From the NCBI GenBank assembly GCA_944388135.1, contig CALXHP010000010.1, positions 1-49,162 of the forward strand: 49,162 nucleotides of DNA, given 5' to 3'. The translations under genes were made by a program, and so were the position numbers. The DNA comes from an uncultured Gemmiger sp. (GTDB taxonomy: Bacteria > Bacillota > Clostridia > Oscillospirales > Ruminococcaceae). Positions 23,146 through 31,099 of the stretch are shown here, one piece after another (position 1 is the stretch's first letter; every line of letters starts with the position of its first letter). The notes under the pieces are model-generated. The model was not told where the DNA came from. It searched no databases and worked only from the letters and a program-made list of their open reading frames with translations.

Positions 23146-24672
23146 ATGAGCAAAAAGCCTGTACTTCTTTGCATCATGGACGGTTTCGGCTGGACCCCCG
23201 ACCAGACTTTCGGCAACGCCGTGACCACTGCCAAGAAACCCAACCTGGACAAGATCTTTTCCACCTACCCCATGACCACCATCGAGGCTTCCGGCATGGC
23301 GGTCGGCCTGCCCGACGGTCAGATGGGCAACTCTGAGGTGGGTCACACCAACATGGGCGCCGGCCGCATCGTCTATCAGCAGCTGACCCTCATCACCAAG
23401 TCCATCAAGGACGGGGAGATGGTCAAGAACCCCGTGCTCTACAACAACATGAAGAAGGCCATCGATGCCGGCAAGGCCATCCATCTCATGGGTCTGGTGG
23501 GCACCGGCGGTGTCCACAGCCATGCCGACCACTGGTTCGGCGTGCTGGATATGGCCAAGCATATGGGCGCCACCAAGGTCTACCTGCACTGCATCATGGA
23601 CGGCCGTGACACCGACCCCCACAGCGGCAAGGGCTTCCTGGCCGACCTGCAGGCCAAGCTGGACGAGCTGGGCATCGGCCAGATCGCTACCGTCACCGGC
23701 CGTTACTACGCCATGGACCGCGACAACAACTGGGACCGTGAAGAGAAGGCCTATGCCGCCTTTGTTTACGGCGAGGGCAACCATGCCGCCAACGCCCAGG
23801 AGGCCATCGACGCCAGCTATGCCGCCGATGTGACCGATGAGTTCGTCATTCCTGTGGTCACCTGCGAGGGCGGCCGTGTGGAGAGCGGCGACACCGTCAT
23901 CTTCATGAACTTCCGCCCCGACCGTGCCCGTCAGATGACCCGCGTTTTCTGCGACGACGACTTCAAGGGCTTTGAGCGCCGCGGCGGCCGTCTGCATGTG
24001 AACTACGTCTGCATGGCCGAGTACGACGCCACCATGCCCAACTGCGAAGTGGCCTACCCGCCGGTGGAGCTGAAGAACGTGCTGGGCGAGTACCTGTCCA
24101 AGAACGGCAAGACCCAGCTGCGCATCGCCGAGACCGAGAAGTATGCCCACGTGACCTTCTTCTTCAACGGCGGCGTGGAGGCTCCCTACGAGGGTGAGGA
24201 CCGCAAGGTCATCCCCAGCCCGAAGGTTGCCACCTATGACCTGAAGCCCGAGATGAGCGCCTACGAGGTTGCCGACGAGTGCAAGGCCCGCATCGAGAGC
24301 GGCAAGTACGACGTCATCATCCTGAACTTTGCCAACTGCGACATGGTCGGCCATACCGGTGTCTTTGACGCCGCCGTCAAGGCTGTGGAGGCCGTGGACA
24401 AGGCTGTGGGCGAAGTGGTGGATGCTGTGCTGGCCCAGGGCGGCGTGGTCTTCCTGACCGCCGACCATGGCAACGCCGAGAAGATGGAGAACCCCGACGG
24501 CAGCGCCTTCACCGCCCACACCACCAACGTGGTGCCCTTTGCGGTGATCGGCGCCGGTGACGTCAAGCTCCGGGAAGGCGGCTGCCTGGCGGACATCGCT
24601 CCCACCATGCTGCCCTATATCGGCCTGCCTGTTCCCGAGGAAATGACCGGTAAGAGCATTATCGTGGAGTAA
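23146..24672 (+). CDS. gpmI: 2,3-bisphosphoglycerate-independent phosphoglycerate mutase
   Basis: 508 residues; converts 3- to 2-phosphoglycerate using two manganese ions and a phosphoserine. The alkaline-phosphatase-like core begins with CIMDGFGW (metal-binding Asp12), the phosphorylated serine is Ser63 in GNSEVGHTNMG, and the metal-binding ends are GVHSHADH, DGRDTDP, NFANCDMVGHTG and TADHGNAE. Length is normal. AAGGAGA precedes the ATG. Codon bias matches pgk and tpiA. Together the three genes cover the lower half of glycolysis; gap, eno and pyk are not in the window. Confidence 0.98.
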   Translation: MSKKPVLLCIMDGFGWTPDQTFGNAVTTAKKPNLDKIFSTYPMTTIEASGMAVGLPDGQMGNSEVGHTNMGAGRIVYQQLTLITKSIKDGEMVKNPVLYNNMKKAIDAGKAIHLMGLVGTGGVHSHADHWFGVLDMAKHMGATKVYLHCIMDGRDTDPHSGKGFLADLQAKLDELGIGQIATVTGRYYAMDRDNNWDREEKAYAAFVYGEGNHAANAQEAIDASYAADVTDEFVIPVVTCEGGRVESGDTVIFMNFRPDRARQMTRVFCDDDFKGFERRGGRLHVNYVCMAEYDATMPNCEVAYPPVELKNVLGEYLSKNGKTQLRIAETEKYAHVTFFFNGGVEAPYEGEDRKVIPSPKVATYDLKPEMSAYEVADECKARIESGKYDVIILNFANCDMVGHTGVFDAAVKAVEAVDKAVGEVVDAVLAQGGVVFLTADHGNAEKMENPDGSAFTAHTTNVVPFAVIGAGDVKLREGGCLADIAPTMLPYIGLPVPEEMTGKSIIVE

Positions 24673-24689
24673 TCAAGAACCTTTTCAAG

Positions 24690-24720
24690 GCCGCTGCGCC
24701 CCGGGCGCGGCGGCTTTTTT
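24690..24720 (+). terminator. Intrinsic terminator of gpmI
   Basis: GCCGCTGCGCC (24690-24700) pairs with GGCGCGGCGGC (24704-24714), one wobble pair, then six or more T residues. Confidence 0.9.
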
Positions 24721-24741
24721 CTGTAAAGGCCGGTCTTTCCC

Positions 24742-24770
24742 TTGTACTTTGGCCGGAAATGGAGTATAGT
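24742..24770 (+). promoter_or_regulatory. Promoter of the large membrane protein gene
   Basis: TTGTAC (24742-24747), a 17-bp spacer and TATAGT (24765-24770). Confidence 0.7.
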
Positions 24771-24813
24771 AAAAATAATTTTGTGTTATCTGCTGAACAG
24801 GAGTTTACCGCTT

Positions 24814-27114
24814 ATGAAAACAAGTTTCCACCTTCTGCGGCGCCCGCCGGTTCTGGCGCTGCTGATCGTGCAGCTGCTGATCCTGTTGGGGGCTGTCTGG
24901 TCGGCCGCCCAACCGGCAACGGTTTACCGGTTCACGCCGGACCAGTGGGAAGTGATCGCCCAGCACTCTGCCATTGCATATGACGAGGACGGACGCCGCG
25001 GCGTTACGGAAATGACCGAGGGCGAGATCATTCTGCAGACCCCGGCCATGTCGCTGCCGGCGGGGCACTACCGCGTTGCGCTGGATTACCGCTATGAGCC
25101 CAGCCGCACTGCGGAAGAGATCGATCATCGTGCCGGAGTCTATTTTACCGCGGCAGAGGCAATGTCAGTCAGCGGGGAACAGGGCTGTGTGGATGTGCTG
25201 ACCCAGCAGGATACGGTGGTCCTGAATGTGAACTATGCCAGTGATACCGTCCGGCTGGTGGCCAACAACGACGGCGGCATTTTCACCCTCGGCAACGTGG
25301 AGATCCGGCAGGACATGGTTTACGCCTGGGCCTGCGTGTTGGGATGGCTGGTGCTCTTTGTGCTGGTGGACCTGGCGCTGCTGCTCCTGGTACCGGCAAG
25401 TCCCAAAGCGCTGCGGGATGCCGACCTGCGGGGGTGTTTGTGGCTTCTGGCGGGAGTCACCCTGCTGACCTGTGTACCGCTGCTGATGAACAGCGGCGGC
25501 TGCCAAGGAGCGGACTGGCGCTTCCACCTTGCCCGGATCGAGGGCATTGCCCAGGGCCTGCGGGAAGGCCAGTTCCCGGTACGAATCTATTCCCAGGCCA
25601 AGGATGGCTACGGATACGCTCCCTCGCTGTTCTACGGGGAAGCCTTTCTCTATTTCCCGGCGGTCCTGCGGCTGCTGGGGATGAGCGTGCAAGGCGCTTA
25701 CCGCACTTATGTCATGGTGATTCAGGCCCTCACGGCGGGGATCTCCTTTTTCAGTTTCCGCCAGATGTTCCGCCACAACAAGACGGCGCTGCTGGGCAGC
25801 ATCCTCTATATGCTGGCTCCCTACCATATCTACAATATCTACTGGCGCAGCGCGGTAGGGGAGTACACGGCCCTGGCCTTCCTGCCCCTGATCCCGGCAG
25901 CGCTCAGTTTGCTGTACGGAAGTCAGCTGCCTGACCGGCATCAGGCCAAAGTGGCCTGCGCAGAGCTGGTGGTGGCGTTCGGGGCGTTGGTACAGACCCA
26001 TATCATCTCGCTGGAACTGGCTACCCTGGCTACGGCCATCTTCTGCCTCTATCATTTTCGCCGTACCTTTACCCGGCGGGTGCTGGGGGTCTGGTTGACG
26101 GCTGCGGGTCTGGTGGTGCTGCTGAACCTTTGGTTCCTGTTCCCCTTTGTCACCGTGATGATGGGCGGCGGCTACAGCAGTATGTACGGCGGCGAAAGCT
26201 TTGCCGGGGGACTTTCGGTGCAAAAGAACGGGCTGTGTCTTTCCCAGCTGCTCAATTGGCGGGATGACCACAACAGCATCGGTGTGGTGCTGGTGGCCGG
26301 TGCGGTGGCCTTTGTCTGGTGCTGGTTTACCCAGGGAAAGGATATGCCCCGGCGGGAGAAAAAAATCGGCCTTTGGGCCTTGTTGTTGGGTACCTTGGCC
26401 TGCTGGATGAGCACCAACACCTTCCCCTGGGGATGGCTGGGGGCCTTGCCGGTGGCAGGGCGGCTGCTGTTGGCCATCCAGTTCCCCTGGCGGTATTTCT
26501 CTCTGGCCACCGTGCTTCTGGTTCTGGTCAGTGTCTGTGCTGTGTCGGCATTGCGGCGCGGCCGGTACGCCCAGCCGGTGGCGGTGCTGCTTCTTTCGGC
26601 TTCCCTGCTGGGTGTGGGGATCTTCTACCACAGCTATCTGCCCACGGTGGAGCCCGTTTATCTGGGTGACAGTGGCCAGCTGATCTATGCAGACTACAAG
26701 ATCAGCAATATGTCCTGGTATTATGATAGCCTGTATCTGCCGGATGGCGCTGTGGAGATCCGGGACGGCTTTGTCTGCAATACGCCCATCACCACGGTGG
26801 ATATTGCCTCGGTGACCCGCGAAAACGGCGTGACGGTGCTCAGCTGCAGTGAGGCAACGGGGCAAATGGGCCATGCAGAACTGCCCTTGCTCTACTACCC
26901 GGGCTATACCATCCTGAATACAGAAGGAAATGTGTTCCGCACCGAAAACGGCATGGTAGGCGTCACGGTACCGGCCGGATATTCCGGAGAGATCCGTGTG
27001 GCTTTCCGGGAGCCCAAGCGATGGCTGGCGGCGGATATGATCAGTCTGCTCACCTTGCTGGTCCTGGTGGGACGGCTCGTGGTGGTGCCCCGCTGGCGCA
27101 GAAAAAAGCAATAA
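24814..27114 (+). CDS. Large polytopic membrane protein (PTPS-related / YfhO-like GT-C fold)
   Basis: 766 residues. A signal-anchor helix (about 13-32) is followed by an extracytoplasmic beta-rich domain (about 35-190) and then many membrane helices up to about 615; a second soluble domain (about 620-740) precedes a final helix and a basic tail RWRRKKQ. The stretch GADWRFHLARIEGIAQGLREGQFPVRI resembles the first periplasmic loop of GT-C type glycosyltransferases and the 6-pyruvoyl-tetrahydropterin-synthase-related membrane family, with the Asp where GT-C enzymes hold a catalytic acid. A role in lipid-linked sugar transfer to wall polymers is inferred. AGGAG at 24799-24803 fixes the ATG at 24814. 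Confidence 0.7.
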   Translation: MKTSFHLLRRPPVLALLIVQLLILLGAVWSAAQPATVYRFTPDQWEVIAQHSAIAYDEDGRRGVTEMTEGEIILQTPAMSLPAGHYRVALDYRYEPSRTAEEIDHRAGVYFTAAEAMSVSGEQGCVDVLTQQDTVVLNVNYASDTVRLVANNDGGIFTLGNVEIRQDMVYAWACVLGWLVLFVLVDLALLLLVPASPKALRDADLRGCLWLLAGVTLLTCVPLLMNSGGCQGADWRFHLARIEGIAQGLREGQFPVRIYSQAKDGYGYAPSLFYGEAFLYFPAVLRLLGMSVQGAYRTYVMVIQALTAGISFFSFRQMFRHNKTALLGSILYMLAPYHIYNIYWRSAVGEYTALAFLPLIPAALSLLYGSQLPDRHQAKVACAELVVAFGALVQTHIISLELATLATAIFCLYHFRRTFTRRVLGVWLTAAGLVVLLNLWFLFPFVTVMMGGGYSSMYGGESFAGGLSVQKNGLCLSQLLNWRDDHNSIGVVLVAGAVAFVWCWFTQGKDMPRREKKIGLWALLLGTLACWMSTNTFPWGWLGALPVAGRLLLAIQFPWRYFSLATVLLVLVSVCAVSALRRGRYAQPVAVLLLSASLLGVGIFYHSYLPTVEPVYLGDSGQLIYADYKISNMSWYYDSLYLPDGAVEIRDGFVCNTPITTVDIASVTRENGVTVLSCSEATGQMGHAELPLLYYPGYTILNTEGNVFRTENGMVGVTVPAGYSGEIRVAFREPKRWLAADMISLLTLLVLVGRLVVVPRWRRKKQ

Positions 27115-27120
27115 GCAATA

Positions 27121-27156
27121 AAAAAATCAGCGGTGCAAAGCACAGCTGATTTTTTG
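27121..27156. terminator. Bidirectional intrinsic terminator
   Basis: AAAAAATCAGC and GCTGATTTTTT flank an inner GTGC/GCAC stem with loop AAA. A-run and T-run are part of the palindrome, so it works on both strands for the convergent genes. Confidence 0.88.
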
Positions 27157-27170
27157 TTTCCGGAAAGATA

Positions 27171-28271
27171 TCAGGCACCGGCCAGGGGCACCAGCAGGAC
27201 TGCCGCCACATACAGGAGGTACAGCACCAGACAGACGGTGCCCTGCCAGCGGTAGAGACGACGGCGCAGCAGCGGCGGCAGCAGCAGCACAAGGGCCATC
27301 AGCGCGCAGATGGGCAGGTCGTAATGGCGGAACTGGGACCCGAAGGGCAGCCGCTTGCGGTACATCAGGCTGGAGAAGGGAAGCGCCAGGGTGAGGTTCA
27401 GGATGGCGCTGTTCAACAGCTGCACCGGCAGGGTGCTGGGGGGATAATACCGGCAGCGTTGGGAAAATCGTTTCCAGGCAGAGCCAAAAGGATGGTCCAG
27501 GGCTTCGGCCAGCAAAGGCAGGCAGAAGCCAAAGCTGATTAGGGTGGCGGCCCAGAGCGCCTGGATGGTGCCGGTCATGTTGGCCAGGGTGGCGGCACTG
27601 TAGACCAGTGCCTGGGCACCGGCGGCCAGCAGAACCAGACCCAGGATAACGCCTGCCAGATTTTTTAAGGCGTTGACCACGCTCATCACCGGGAAGGCCA
27701 TGGTGTGGGCGGTGTATCCGTAGGAAAGGGGCGCCCCCTGGGTGGCCGGAACAGCGTCAGCCGTCGTATTGGCGTTGCTTACCGGAAAACTGTTCTCGCC
27801 ATAGATAAAGTGGTGCTGGTAGACGATGCTGATGAGCACAAATACCACAAAGAGGAACATCAGCAGGCCGGTACCGGTGTAACTCAGGGTGCCGTCCCGG
27901 ACAAAGACGGCCAGCACAATGCAGGCGGCCAGCAAAAGGAGGCATTTGCGGCAGAACTCATGGCGGTCGACCGTGACCGTGTGGTGGGGATTCAGCAGAC
28001 AGATGGCCAGTGCCAGCCCTACGTTGGCCACTGCGCCCGCCAGGGCCGTGCCCACGGCCAGGGAGGTGATGGATAATCCGGCAGCCAGAAAAGCCAGCAT
28101 GAACTGGGGCAGGGCCAGGCAGAAGGGCGCGACGGTACCCCCCACCACCCACATGGGCAGCCCGCAGAGAGCGCAGCACCAAGTGGTGCAGCGGCCCGAA
28201 AGTCGGCTGCCTACGGCGGTGAGTACCAGTCCCAGACCGTATATCAGCAATGTGAGAAGTAAAACCGGCAT
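27171..28271 (-). CDS. Cation/Ca2+-exchanger-like membrane protein with degenerate motifs
   Basis: 366 residues with ten or eleven membrane helices arranged as two halves with a hydrophilic loop (about 165-200) between, as in Ca2+/cation antiporters. The alpha-repeats can be aligned, but key acids are missing: the usual SLPE reads ALPQ in repeat 1 (near residue 57), and repeat 2 reads FCLPLLAE, so the E after LP is a leucine. Exchange of Ca2+ is therefore doubtful. The ATG at 28271 follows AGGTGG at five bases and starts within 20 bases of the proS terminator. Function unknown; the family link is an inference from topology and these segments. Confidence 0.55.
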   Translation of the reverse strand: MPVLLLTLLIYGLGLVLTAVGSRLSGRCTTWCCALCGLPMWVVGGTVAPFCLALPQFMLAFLAAGLSITSLAVGTALAGAVANVGLALAICLLNPHHTVTVDRHEFCRKCLLLLAACIVLAVFVRDGTLSYTGTGLLMFLFVVFVLISIVYQHHFIYGENSFPVSNANTTADAVPATQGAPLSYGYTAHTMAFPVMSVVNALKNLAGVILGLVLLAAGAQALVYSAATLANMTGTIQALWAATLISFGFCLPLLAEALDHPFGSAWKRFSQRCRYYPPSTLPVQLLNSAILNLTLALPFSSLMYRKRLPFGSQFRHYDLPICALMALVLLLPPLLRRRLYRWQGTVCLVLYLLYVAAVLLVPLAGA

Positions 28272-28283
28272 GGTATCCACCTG

Positions 28284-28308
28284 AAAAGGGCAGCGCACAG
28301 CGCTGCCC
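28284..28308 (-). terminator. Intrinsic terminator of proS
   Basis: GGGCAGCGC (28288-28296) and GCGCTGCCC (28300-28308), a perfect 9-bp stem with loop ACA, followed on the minus strand by TTTT. It lies directly before the ribosome site of the next gene, so read-through would be needed to express that gene from the proS promoter. Confidence 0.75.
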
Positions 28309-28322
28309 CGAAATAGCAAATT

Positions 28323-29762
28323 TTAGTAAGCGATGCCCCAAACAACCATCTTGGTGGCAGGCTTGCCGCAGACCGGGCAGACATCGCTGAGATGTTCCTG
28401 CTCAAAGGGCATGCAGCGGCTGGAAAGTCCCGCCTGCTCCTTCATGGCTTCCTCGCAGGCCAGGTCGCCGCACCACATGGTTTTGATGAAACCGGTGGAT
28501 TTGGCGGTCTTTTCTTTGATCTCTTCCATAGTGGTGGCGCTGACCGTACGGGCTTCCCGGTTCTTCAGTGCCCGGTCGTAGAGATCCTTGGCCAGGGCGT
28601 CCAGCGCGGCGGGAATGGCCGTAGCCAGATCCTCGAACTTGACGAACTGTTTCTCACGGGTGTCGCGGCGGACCAGTACGCACTGGCCCTGCTCGATGTC
28701 CCGGGGGCCCACTTCCAGGCGGATGGGTACACCCTTCATCTCCCACTGGGCAAATTTCCAGCCGGGCTGCTTGTCGCTGTCGTCCAGCTTCACCCGGGCG
28801 TACTTGCCGATCTCGGCGGCCAGTTCCCGGCTCTTTTCCAGCACGCCGGGCTTGTGGGCAGCCACCGGTACGATGACCACCTGCACGGGGGCGATGGCGG
28901 GGGGCAGGATCAGACCGTCATCGTCGCCGTGGGTCATGATGATGGCACCGATCAGACGGCTGGAAGCACCCCAGCTGGTCTGGAAGGGATACTGCAGGGT
29001 GTTGTCCCGGCCGGTGAAGGTCACGTCGTAGGCGCGGCTGAACTTGTCGCCGAAATAATGGCTGGTGCCGCTCTGCAGGGCTTTGCCGTCCTTCATCATG
29101 GCTTCGATGGTGTAGGTGGCTTCGGCACCGGCAAACTTCTCCTTGTCGGTCTTGCGGCCCTTGATGACAGGGATGCAGAGGTCATTCTCGCAGAAATCGG
29201 CGTAGCAGTTCAGCTGCTGCTCGGTCTCGGCCTTGGCTTCCTCCGCCGTCTCATGGATGGTGTGGCCTTCCTGCCACCAGAACTCGCGGGTACGCAGGAA
29301 AGGACGGGTGGATTTCTCCCAGCGGACCACGCTGCACCACTGGTTGTACAGCATGGGCAGATCCCGGTAGCTGTGCAGCACATGGCTGAAGTGGTCACAG
29401 AAGAGCGTCTCGCTGGTGGGGCGCACCGCAAGGCGCTCCTCCAGGGGCTCGCTGCCGCCCATCGTGACCCAGGCAACCTCGGGGGCAAAGCCGTTGACCA
29501 GTTCGCCTTCCTTCTTCAGCAGGCTTTCAGGCATCAGCATCGGCATTGCCACGTTCTCATGGCCGGTGGCCTTGAAACGGGTGTCCAGATTTTTCTGGAT
29601 ATTTTCCCAGATTGCATAGCCGTAGGGGCGCAGCACCACAAAACCTTTTACGCTGGAATACTCCACCAGCTCGGCCTTGGTGCAGATATCGGTGTACCAC
29701 TGGGCAAAGTCGACCTCCTGGGCAGTGATCGCTTCCACCATTTTTTTCTTATCGTTTGCCAT
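28323..29762 (-). CDS. proS: Prolyl-tRNA synthetase, archaeal/eukaryote-type
   Basis: 479 residues; charges tRNA-Pro with proline. Class II motifs include motif 2 in RWEKSTRPFLRTREFWWQEG and motif 3 near EVGPRDIEQGQ. There is no insertion domain for editing between motifs 2 and 3; instead the C-terminus is the zinc-ribbon-like domain of the archaeal-type enzyme (CGDLACEEAM ... CPVCGKPAT), ending in the conserved tyrosine (WGIAY). This type is common in clostridia. AAGGAG precedes the ATG by about six bases. It follows acpP by 29 bases and shares its transcript. Confidence 0.97.
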   Translation of the reverse strand: MANDKKKMVEAITAQEVDFAQWYTDICTKAELVEYSSVKGFVVLRPYGYAIWENIQKNLDTRFKATGHENVAMPMLMPESLLKKEGELVNGFAPEVAWVTMGGSEPLEERLAVRPTSETLFCDHFSHVLHSYRDLPMLYNQWCSVVRWEKSTRPFLRTREFWWQEGHTIHETAEEAKAETEQQLNCYADFCENDLCIPVIKGRKTDKEKFAGAEATYTIEAMMKDGKALQSGTSHYFGDKFSRAYDVTFTGRDNTLQYPFQTSWGASSRLIGAIIMTHGDDDGLILPPAIAPVQVVIVPVAAHKPGVLEKSRELAAEIGKYARVKLDDSDKQPGWKFAQWEMKGVPIRLEVGPRDIEQGQCVLVRRDTREKQFVKFEDLATAIPAALDALAKDLYDRALKNREARTVSATTMEEIKEKTAKSTGFIKTMWCGDLACEEAMKEQAGLSSRCMPFEQEHLSDVCPVCGKPATKMVVWGIAY

Positions 29763-29791
29763 GACTACTCCTTCACAACGCGCGTCTGTTC

Positions 29792-30028
29792 TTACAGCCG
29801 CTCCTCCAGATAATTGACCACATCGCCCACGGTGTGGAAGTTTTCGATATCTTCATCGGGGATCTCCACGCCGAACTCGTCGGACAGGGTGGTGATCATG
29901 TCGATGACGTCCAGGCTGTCGGCGCCGAAATCATTGACGATATCGCTGTCGGGGGTGATTTTTTCGGGATCAACTTCCAGCTGGTCAGCCAGATAATCGC
30001 GGATGCGAGCAAAAACTTCGGAATCCAT
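29792..30028 (-). CDS. acpP: Acyl carrier protein
   Basis: 78 residues, strongly acidic, one four-helix domain. The phosphopantetheine serine lies in GADSLDVIDM (Ser38 region), the standard ACP motif. It carries growing acyl chains in fatty-acid synthesis. ATG follows AAGGAG. Unusually, it is not beside fab or plsX genes but directly upstream of proS. A second ACP elsewhere in the genome is possible, so this could be a specialised carrier; the sequence itself looks housekeeping. Confidence 0.95.
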   Translation of the reverse strand: MDSEVFARIRDYLADQLEVDPEKITPDSDIVNDFGADSLDVIDMITTLSDEFGVEIPDEDIENFHTVGDVVNYLEERL

Positions 30029-30063
30029 AATTTAACTCCTTCTGCAAACAAATATTCATTAAT

Positions 30064-30092
30064 TATATAGCGTATCTGCCCGTGGATGTCAA
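30064..30092 (-). promoter_or_regulatory. Promoter of acpP-proS
   Basis: TTGACA (30087-30092), a 17-bp spacer and TATATA (30064-30069); TATAAT at 30062-30067 gives a 19-bp alternative. Confidence 0.75.
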
Positions 30093-30175
30093 GGGGGTAC
30101 GGCTAAAAATAGCCGCCTGGCCGTCCAGTGTTGAAAAAGCCCTCCGCTGCATACCTTGTTCGGGGGAGGGATGGT

Positions 30176-31024
30176 ATGGAACTGCATTTTACCAAGATGG
30201 AAGGGGCCGGCAATGACTACATTTATCTGGACTGCCGGGCATCCGGTCTGCCGGCGAATGGGGCAGAGCTGTCCCGGGTGCTGTCCCGGCGGCACTTTTC
30301 GGTGGGGGCGGATGGTCTGATCTGCATTGCCCCGCCCCGTTTGGCGGACGCTGACGCCACCATGGTGATGTTCAATGCCGATGGCAGCGAAGGGACTATG
30401 TGCGGCAACGGGGTGCGCTGTGTGGCGGAATATCTGTATACCCACGGTGTGCAGAAGGACCTCATCGAGTTGGACACCGTCCATGCCGGGCGCAAGACGC
30501 TCTACCGGGTACAGCCCCATGTGTGGCAGGCGGGGATGGGGCGGTTTTCCACCCGGGCGGCGGACCTGCCGGTGACGGGGCTGGGGGCCGGGCCGCTGCT
30601 GGACGTCCCCCTGGTGGCGGCCGGGCGCAGCTGGAAGGTCAGCTGCATCAGCATGGGCAATCCCCATGGGGTGGTCTTTTGCGAGGAAACGCCGCCCTCG
30701 GGAAGCCTTCTGGAGGAATGGGGCAGGGCGTTGGCCTCCCACCCGGCGTTTCCCCGGGGGATCAATGTGGAATTTGTCCGGGTAACGGGGGCGGATTCCC
30801 TATCCGTCACCGTATGGGAACGGGGCAGCGGGGCGACGCTGGCCTGCGGGACCGGTGCCTGCGCGGCTGTGGTTGCCTGGACACTGACGGGCAGCTGTTC
30901 CCGGGGCAGAAAAGTGGAGGTGGCACTGCCCGGCGGAACACTGCAGGTCTGTGTGCTGGAAGACGATACCGTCCTTCTCAGCGGCCCCGCCCGGACGGTG
31001 TACGAGGGGGTGGTCTCTGTATGA
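30176..31024 (+). CDS. dapF: Diaminopimelate epimerase
   Basis: 282 residues; converts LL- to meso-diaminopimelate for peptidoglycan and lysine. The two catalytic cysteines are Cys76 in MCGNGVRC and Cys224 in ACGTGACA, each in its conserved loop, with FTKMEGAGNDYI at the N-terminus. Length is normal. The ATG at 30176, six bases after GGGGGAGGG, is used; another ATG at 30171 is out of frame. Its partner gene dapL lies 1.8 kb downstream on the same strand, with a membrane protein gene between. A weak promoter (TTGAAA 30131) may lie upstream. Confidence 0.97.
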   Translation: MELHFTKMEGAGNDYIYLDCRASGLPANGAELSRVLSRRHFSVGADGLICIAPPRLADADATMVMFNADGSEGTMCGNGVRCVAEYLYTHGVQKDLIELDTVHAGRKTLYRVQPHVWQAGMGRFSTRAADLPVTGLGAGPLLDVPLVAAGRSWKVSCISMGNPHGVVFCEETPPSGSLLEEWGRALASHPAFPRGINVEFVRVTGADSLSVTVWERGSGATLACGTGACAAVVAWTLTGSCSRGRKVEVALPGGTLQVCVLEDDTVLLSGPARTVYEGVVSV

Positions 31025-31034
31025 CCGGTGCGAC

Positions 31035-31063
31035 TTTACAGCGGGGAAACCGACTGTTATAAT
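31035..31063 (+). promoter_or_regulatory. Promoter of the 31100 membrane protein gene
   Basis: TTTACA (31035-31040), a 17-bp spacer and TATAAT (31058-31063), just after the dapF stop. Confidence 0.75.
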
Positions 31064-31099
31064 GGGGGTGTCTCTTATAATATAAGGAGGATATCCCAA

